DNA of 64,000 bases. It comes from an uncultured Christensenella sp. (GTDB lineage Bacteria; Bacillota; Clostridia; Christensenellales; UBA1242). The notes beneath the pieces were generated by a model. It was given only the letters and a program-made list of their open reading frames with translations. It was not told where the DNA came from and searched no databases. The first letter of the stretch is position 1. The number at the start of each line of letters is the position of its first letter. The stretch covers positions 1 to 64,000 of the forward strand of contig CAJTYR010000001.1 in the NCBI GenBank assembly GCA_910584295.1, in the 5' to 3' direction. Below are positions 59,845 to 64,000 of the stretch, in pieces. The translations under genes and the position numbers were made by a program.

Positions 59845-61575
59845 CTATAAATCTTTTTCAATTTCATGAATTTCATCTTCAATCATAATCTTAAGTTCTG
59901 AAACCAAGTCTTTGATTGGAATGGAGAATTTTTCTCCTGTTTCTCTCATTGTGACTTCTGCTTGAGATTCTGCCATGGTTTTTGGACTTATAACAACTCG
60001 AAGAGGCACGCCCATGAGTTCACTGTCGGTAAGTTTAATTCCTGCAGAAACATTTCGATCGTCATACAAAACTTCAATGCCTGCGTTTTTCATTCTTTTA
60101 AAAAGTTCTTCAGAAACACCAGAAACGTTTTCATCATCCATGCGAAGTGGGCAAAGATGAACTTGCCATGGAGCGATTGTCATTGGCCAAACAATGCCTT
60201 TGTCATCTGCTTTCTCTTCGATGATGCTTTGAAGCGATCTGCTTACTCCAATGCCATAGCACCCCATAATTGGCTCTTTAGCAGTACCATCAGGCATATT
60301 AATCTTCATGCCCATACTTTGGGTGTATCTTGTGCCAAGTTGGAAAATATTTCCAATTTCAATTCCTCGAGTGAGAGTAAGTTCGTGTCCGCAATGAGCA
60401 CATTTCTCCCCAGCCTTAACCAAGGCAATGTCAACAAAATTGACATTTGGCAAATCTCTCGACATTGAAACGTTTTTGATGTGGAAGTCTTTTTTGTTTG
60501 ATCCTGTAACAAAATTTTCAAGCCCTTTGAGAGAGACATCATAGAAAACAAATGATTCTTCTGGCACTTTTAAATCAATCAAGCCAATGTTTCCTGCACA
60601 AAGTCCAAACTCTTCAGTGTCGACATATTCAAGTTCGCTTTTGACAAGCTTTGCAAGTTTGCTTTCGTTGACTTCACTGTCACCTCTAAGAAAAGCAACA
60701 ACAAGTTTTCCGCCTTCACTTGTTTTATAGCAAACAGCTTTTGCTGTATGCTTTGCATCTGTTTCAAGGAAAGTACATACTTCATCAATTGAGTGTGCAT
60801 TTCCTGTGAATATCTCTTCTTTTTCTCCTACAACAGTATGGTCATTTTCTTCTTTGACAGAGACTGCAACTTCACTGTTGCTGCTGTAGTGGCAGTTTGG
60901 GCAAATGACAAGACTGTCTTCTCCTGCTGGAGTCACAGCCATAAATTCATGAGAAATTTTTCCGCCCATAACGCCATTGTCACCTTCAACTGCAACAAAG
61001 TTTTTGAACCCCAAACGTTTATAAACTCTTATATAAGCATCAAAAACCTTCTTATAGTAACTTTCTAAATCTTCTTGAGTGATGTGAAAAGAATATGCAT
61101 CTTTCATGGTGAATTCTCTTGCACGGATAAGCCCGCCCCTTGGCCTTGCCTCATCTCTGAATTTAGTTTGGATCTGATAGATCATGCAAGGCAACCCCTC
61201 ATGACTTGTCACAGTGTTCATCATCATGTGCACAGCAGCTTCTTCATGGGTCATTCCCAAAAGCATGTCATGATTGTTTCTGTCTTTAAATCGAACCATT
61301 TCATTTTTGATTGAAGAATATCTTCCGCTCATATCCCAGAGTTCTTTTGTCATGACAACTGGAAACAAAACTTCTTGTCCTCCAATTGCATCCATTTCTT
61401 CTCTTATGATTTTTTGAATTTTTAAACTTACTCTTTGTGCTGGTGGAAGAAATGAAAAAATCCCCGCTCCAATTTGTTTAATATAGCCTGCACGAAGCAT
61501 CAAAATGTGGCTTTTAAGTGCTGCTCCGCTTGGAGTTTCTTTTTCACGTTTGCCAACAAGTTTACTTATTTTCAT
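59845..61575 (-). CDS. proS: Prolyl-tRNA synthetase (bacterial type)
   Basis: A 576-residue class II synthetase. Motif 2 (KFRDEARPRGGLIRAREF, residues about 136-153) and motif 3 (GCYGIGVSRSLQSI near 440) are intact. The long insertion between them (about residues 225-405) is the INS editing domain that clears Ala-tRNA-Pro, as in the full-length bacterial type. Its stop codon region overlaps nothing; its start overlaps the xseB stop by four bases. Confidence 0.97.
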   Translation of the reverse strand: MKISKLVGKREKETPSGAALKSHILMLRAGYIKQIGAGIFSFLPPAQRVSLKIQKIIREEMDAIGGQEVLFPVVMTKELWDMSGRYSSIKNEMVRFKDRNNHDMLLGMTHEEAAVHMMMNTVTSHEGLPCMIYQIQTKFRDEARPRGGLIRAREFTMKDAYSFHITQEDLESYYKKVFDAYIRVYKRLGFKNFVAVEGDNGVMGGKISHEFMAVTPAGEDSLVICPNCHYSSNSEVAVSVKEENDHTVVGEKEEIFTGNAHSIDEVCTFLETDAKHTAKAVCYKTSEGGKLVVAFLRGDSEVNESKLAKLVKSELEYVDTEEFGLCAGNIGLIDLKVPEESFVFYDVSLKGLENFVTGSNKKDFHIKNVSMSRDLPNVNFVDIALVKAGEKCAHCGHELTLTRGIEIGNIFQLGTRYTQSMGMKINMPDGTAKEPIMGCYGIGVSRSLQSIIEEKADDKGIVWPMTIAPWQVHLCPLRMDDENVSGVSEELFKRMKNAGIEVLYDDRNVSAGIKLTDSELMGVPLRVVISPKTMAESQAEVTMRETGEKFSIPIKDLVSELKIMIEDEIHEIEKDL

Positions 61576-61775
61576 ATTTCCTCCTCTGTGATTTGATCTA
61601 AATCTTTTTTAATTTGAAAAAGTTTGCCAGTTGCTTTCGACAATTCTTCTTGAGCAAATTTTGAAAGTGTGTTTGCTCTTTCAAAAAGTTCTTGTGCAGT
61701 TGAAAGCGGCAATTGTTCTTTTTCCAATCTTTCAATGATGTTTTCAAGTTCTTTTATTGCTTCTTCATAACTCAT
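61572..61775 (-). CDS. xseB: Exonuclease VII small subunit
   Basis: A 67-residue helical protein beginning MSYEEAIKELENIIERLEKE, the standard XseB core. Several copies coat the XseA subunit of exonuclease VII, which degrades single-stranded DNA. AGGAG supports the start at 61775 rather than the open frame upstream. Confidence 0.93.
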   Translation of the reverse strand: MSYEEAIKELENIIERLEKEQLPLSTAQELFERANTLSKFAQEELSKATGKLFQIKKDLDQITEEEI

Positions 61776-61788
61776 AATATTTCTCCTG

Positions 61789-62973
61789 TCAATTATTAGG
61801 TTTGGAAATCGCTGAAAGTTTTCCATCTGCAAAATTGATTTCAAATTCTTTCATTCTGTCAAGTTCTGAAAGCTTTGAAATGCTTTTTCCATTTTGTTCT
61901 ATTTTAGCATACCCAAGCGCCAAGATGTCAAGCGGATTAACTTTGTTTAAATGCGCAAGTTTAAGTTTTAATTCGTGGTCTTTTTCTGTGACAAATTCTT
62001 TCAATCGATTTGAAAGTTTGTTTATTTGTTTTTCAAGATTGATTTTTCTTTCAGTCAAAATGTTTTCAGCCAAAATCAAGAAATTTTGTTTATCAGAATT
62101 CCATTGCATTGTCTTTTCTGCCAAGAAGACTTCAAGACATCGGCAAACCCTTGAAATATCTCTTTTAAGCCCACTTGCAGACAGTTTTGTGTCTTTGGTG
62201 AGAAGTTCTGCCGCTGCACTCGGTGTTGGTGCGCGAAGGTCAGAAACAAAGTCAATAATTGTGAAATCAATTTCATGTCCAACAGCAGAGACAATCGGTT
62301 TTTCACATGCATATGTTGCACGAGCCACCAGTTCTGTGTTGTAAGCGGAAAGGTCTTCCATGCTTCCACCACCTCTCGCAACAATCACAACATCAACTCC
62401 CTCATAGTTTGAGAAAAATTCAATTCCAGAAGCGATTTCTTTTTCAGCGCCATTGCCTTGAACTTTTGTGTCATAAAGCACGATGTCAACAGCCTTATTT
62501 CTTCTCCAAGTGACATTTTTGATATCTTGAATGACCGCCCCATCTTTCGATGTGACAACTCCAATTCTTTTTATGTCTTGCGGAATTGGCTTTTTATGAG
62601 ACACATCAAAAAGCCCCTCTTTTTCAAGTTTCTCTTTCAGTTCTTGAAATCTTTGGAAAAGAAGCCCAAGCCCAAATTGCTCTGTTTTGCTGACAACAAA
62701 AGAGAATTTTCCACCTTTGACGTAAAAATTGGGGCTTCCTGTTGCGACAATCATATCCCCCTCTTTGATGCCCATCATTGCACCAGAATAAAAACAGACA
62801 CAAGGCAGAGTGCTTTCTTCATCTTTCAAAGAAAAATAGACACTGTTTTTTGCTTGAGAAATGCCAAAAACTTCTCCAACGATTTTGATGTTGTGGAGAA
62901 GTTCTTCCGCATTAAAGATGTCTTTAATTATGTTATTAAATTTTGAAACTGTCAAAGTATATGCTTGATTCAT
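61789..62973 (-). CDS. xseA: Exonuclease VII large subunit
   Basis: A 394-residue catalytic subunit. The OB fold is at residues 1-100 (VVGEVFGISQAKNSVYFSLKD in parts). The nuclease domain has VVIVARGGGSMEDLSAYN near residue 195 and SAVGHEIDFTIIDFVSDLRAPTPSAAAEL near 230 (read in parts). The C-terminal coiled coil binds XseB, encoded 13 bp on. Confidence 0.96.
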   Translation of the reverse strand: MNQAYTLTVSKFNNIIKDIFNAEELLHNIKIVGEVFGISQAKNSVYFSLKDEESTLPCVCFYSGAMMGIKEGDMIVATGSPNFYVKGGKFSFVVSKTEQFGLGLLFQRFQELKEKLEKEGLFDVSHKKPIPQDIKRIGVVTSKDGAVIQDIKNVTWRRNKAVDIVLYDTKVQGNGAEKEIASGIEFFSNYEGVDVVIVARGGGSMEDLSAYNTELVARATYACEKPIVSAVGHEIDFTIIDFVSDLRAPTPSAAAELLTKDTKLSASGLKRDISRVCRCLEVFLAEKTMQWNSDKQNFLILAENILTERKINLEKQINKLSNRLKEFVTEKDHELKLKLAHLNKVNPLDILALGYAKIEQNGKSISKLSELDRMKEFEINFADGKLSAISKPNN

Positions 62974-62976
62974 TTG

Positions 62977-63357
62977 TTATTTTAATATGGCTGAAATCAG
63001 CCCATTTATGAATTTTGAAGATTTCTCCGTGCTGTATTTTTTTGCAAGCTCCAAAGCTTCATTGATTGCAACTGCTTTTGGGGACTGGCAATATTTGATT
63101 TCTGTAAGCGTCAAATAGATGAGCGCAAGGTCAATTTTGAAAACTCTTGAGTAGTCATAATTTCTCAAATGCCCTTCTATTTCACTTTTCAGTTCTGCTT
63201 TATGAAGATTGAATGCAGAAGTGATATCTTCAAAAAACTTCTGGTCATCTTCTTTTTTCAGTTCTTTCAAATTGGGAAGAGAAAGTTGTTCGTCAACATC
63301 ATGAAACAGACTTTCAAAAATCAACTTAAAAGCGTTTTCTCTTGCATCGTTACGCAT
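62977..63357 (-). CDS. nusB: Transcription antitermination factor NusB
   Basis: A 126-residue helical protein starting MRNDARENAFKLIFESLFHD. With NusE it binds boxA RNA for rRNA antitermination. The C-terminal block AVAINEALELAKKYSTEKSSKFINGLI (in parts) is the family signature. GAGGTGG precedes the ATG at 63357. It overlaps the Asp23 gene by eight bases. Confidence 0.95.
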   Translation of the reverse strand: MRNDARENAFKLIFESLFHDVDEQLSLPNLKELKKEDDQKFFEDITSAFNLHKAELKSEIEGHLRNYDYSRVFKIDLALIYLTLTEIKYCQSPKAVAINEALELAKKYSTEKSSKFINGLISAILK

Positions 63358-63721
63358 TTTCTTCCACCTCTTTGTCACATTCAACATTGATGATGTGGAT
63401 GTTTATTTTAAGCGGTTTAAGAGCGACCATTGTTGCAAGCGAGTTTCGGATGTTTTCTTGAACACGATATGCGATGTCTGGCACACTATAACCAGCATAA
63501 ATGTTGAGATAAACATCAATGGTGAGTGCTCCATTTTTTTCAAAAACAATCTTAACGCCATCGTCATAGCGATTTAAAACTCTTTTATACCAAGGACGAG
63601 CAGAGTTTGTGACACTTTCAACGCTATTGATTTCTTTTGCTGCCAAATTTATGATTGACACCAAAATTTTTCTGTCAAGAGTGATTTTTCCGTTGTTTGT
63701 CCCCTGTGATTTTGTAGTCAT
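63350..63721 (-). CDS. Asp23 family (DUF322) protein
   Basis: A 123-residue protein with GKITLDRKILVSIINLAAKEI at the N-terminus (in parts), DVYLNIYAGYSVPDIAYRVQENI in the middle and a C-terminal INIHIINVE strand. Asp23 proteins are abundant envelope-associated proteins of Firmicutes; the copy before nusB is conserved in spore formers next to spoIIIA genes. A promoter (TTGCAA and TAGAAT) lies upstream. Confidence 0.92.
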   Translation of the reverse strand: MTTKSQGTNNGKITLDRKILVSIINLAAKEINSVESVTNSARPWYKRVLNRYDDGVKIVFEKNGALTIDVYLNIYAGYSVPDIAYRVQENIRNSLATMVALKPLKINIHIINVECDKEVEENA

Positions 63722-63751
63722 AAAACAATCTCCTAATGCTTTTATAGTGAT

Positions 63752-63781
63752 ATTCTATCACAAGAGTTTCACATTTTGCAA
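63752..63781 (-). promoter_or_regulatory. Promoter before the Asp23 gene
   Basis: On the minus strand TTGCAA (63781-63776) and TAGAAT (63757-63752) are 18 bp apart. The -35 box overlaps the last codons of the spoIIIAH-like gene. Confidence 0.45.
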
Positions 63782-63782
63782 A

Positions 63783-64000
63783 TTATTCTGCTGTATAAAC
63801 CACAATATTTTTAGTTTGTGTGCCAAGTTGTTCTTTTACAATGGTCGTAATTTGTGCAACTTCGTTTTCTGTGAGTGATTTGCATTGAACAACAACATTG
63901 ACTTTTGTGTTTGAGATTGAAATCACGCAATCTGCAAAACCTTGACCTTTGACAAGTCCCTCAACTGCGAGTTCCTTTTCCATTTTTGAGATGAGTGACA
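63783..64000 (-). CDS. spoIIIAH: SpoIIIAH-like protein, C-terminal part (cut by window end)
   Basis: The reading frame is open to the right edge of the window, and the visible 72 residues are the C-terminus only. MEKELAVEGLVKGQGFADCV followed by NVVVQCKSLTENEVAQITTIVKEQ matches the ring-forming YscJ-like domain of SpoIIIAH, which joins SpoIIQ across the two membranes of the engulfed forespore to form a feeding-tube channel. The position next to an Asp23 gene and nusB is the usual one. Confidence 0.85.
   Translation of the reverse strand, partial: SLISKMEKELAVEGLVKGQGFADCVISISNTKVNVVVQCKSLTENEVAQITTIVKEQLGTQTKNIVVYTAE

Overview
The window is AT-rich chromosomal DNA of a Gram-positive, spore-forming member of the Firmicutes, most likely an uncultured Clostridia lineage; I cannot name a species. 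The supporting evidence is a SpoIVB-type protease, a partial SpoIIIAH-like gene, a T-box in front of pheST, an L20-type leader in front of infC-rpmI-rplT, RNase Y, ArgR, an Asp23 protein, strong AAGGAGG-type ribosome binding sites and many TTGACA/TATAAT-like promoters. I see no tRNA, rRNA or CRISPR array.

Layout. 1-3.9 kb: an ankyrin-repeat protein, an exported protein of unknown function, a YkvI-like membrane protein and an ABC transporter (permease plus ATPase, no binding protein in view). 3.9-11.3 kb: a compact head-gene module of a short-tailed phage type. In order it holds a TerS-like protein, a small Cys-rich protein, portal, scaffold, major capsid, two connector-like proteins, a large tail-hub-like protein, a 44-residue small ORF, a BhlA-type holin and a second holin-like protein. 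It has no large terminase, tail, endolysin, integrase or repressor. All its genes are intact with good ribosome binding sites. This is the most unusual part of the window. 11.4-25.7 kb: polA, ruvX, a DUF1292 gene, an RluA-type pseudouridine synthase, T-box-pheST, a NifS-like desulfurase with thiI, argR, recN and a small-multidrug-export family protein. 25.9-30.8 kb: a PadR-type regulator fused to a membrane domain, a YgjP-type metallopeptidase, SpoIVB and a Xer recombinase. The last three appear to be transcribed as leaderless mRNAs.

31-47 kb: tig-clpP-clpX, an unknown gene, rny with two small membrane proteins, comM(yifB)-dprA-topA-hslV-hslU, tcdA, thioredoxin and an IscS/IscU pair whose IscU lacks the usual third cysteine. 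47.2-48.4 kb is a small accessory pair (unknown plus Sel1 repeats). 48.4-64 kb, all on the minus strand: the queuosine genes tgt and queA, ruvCAB, a divergent deformylase with yebC, an RNA methyltransferase, infC-rpmI-rplT behind the L20-type leader, a membrane protein, an 889-codon orphan, proS, xseA-xseB, nusB, an Asp23 protein and the 3' part of spoIIIAH.

Most of the window is housekeeping: replication and repair (polA, ruvX, recN, ruvABC, xseAB, dprA, topA), translation (pheST, proS, infC, L20, L35, deformylase), proteolysis (Tig, ClpXP, HslUV), RNA turnover and sulfur/Fe-S/tRNA thiolation. Dispersed palindromic elements built on TGCATAATAC and ACCATATATTG recur between genes.
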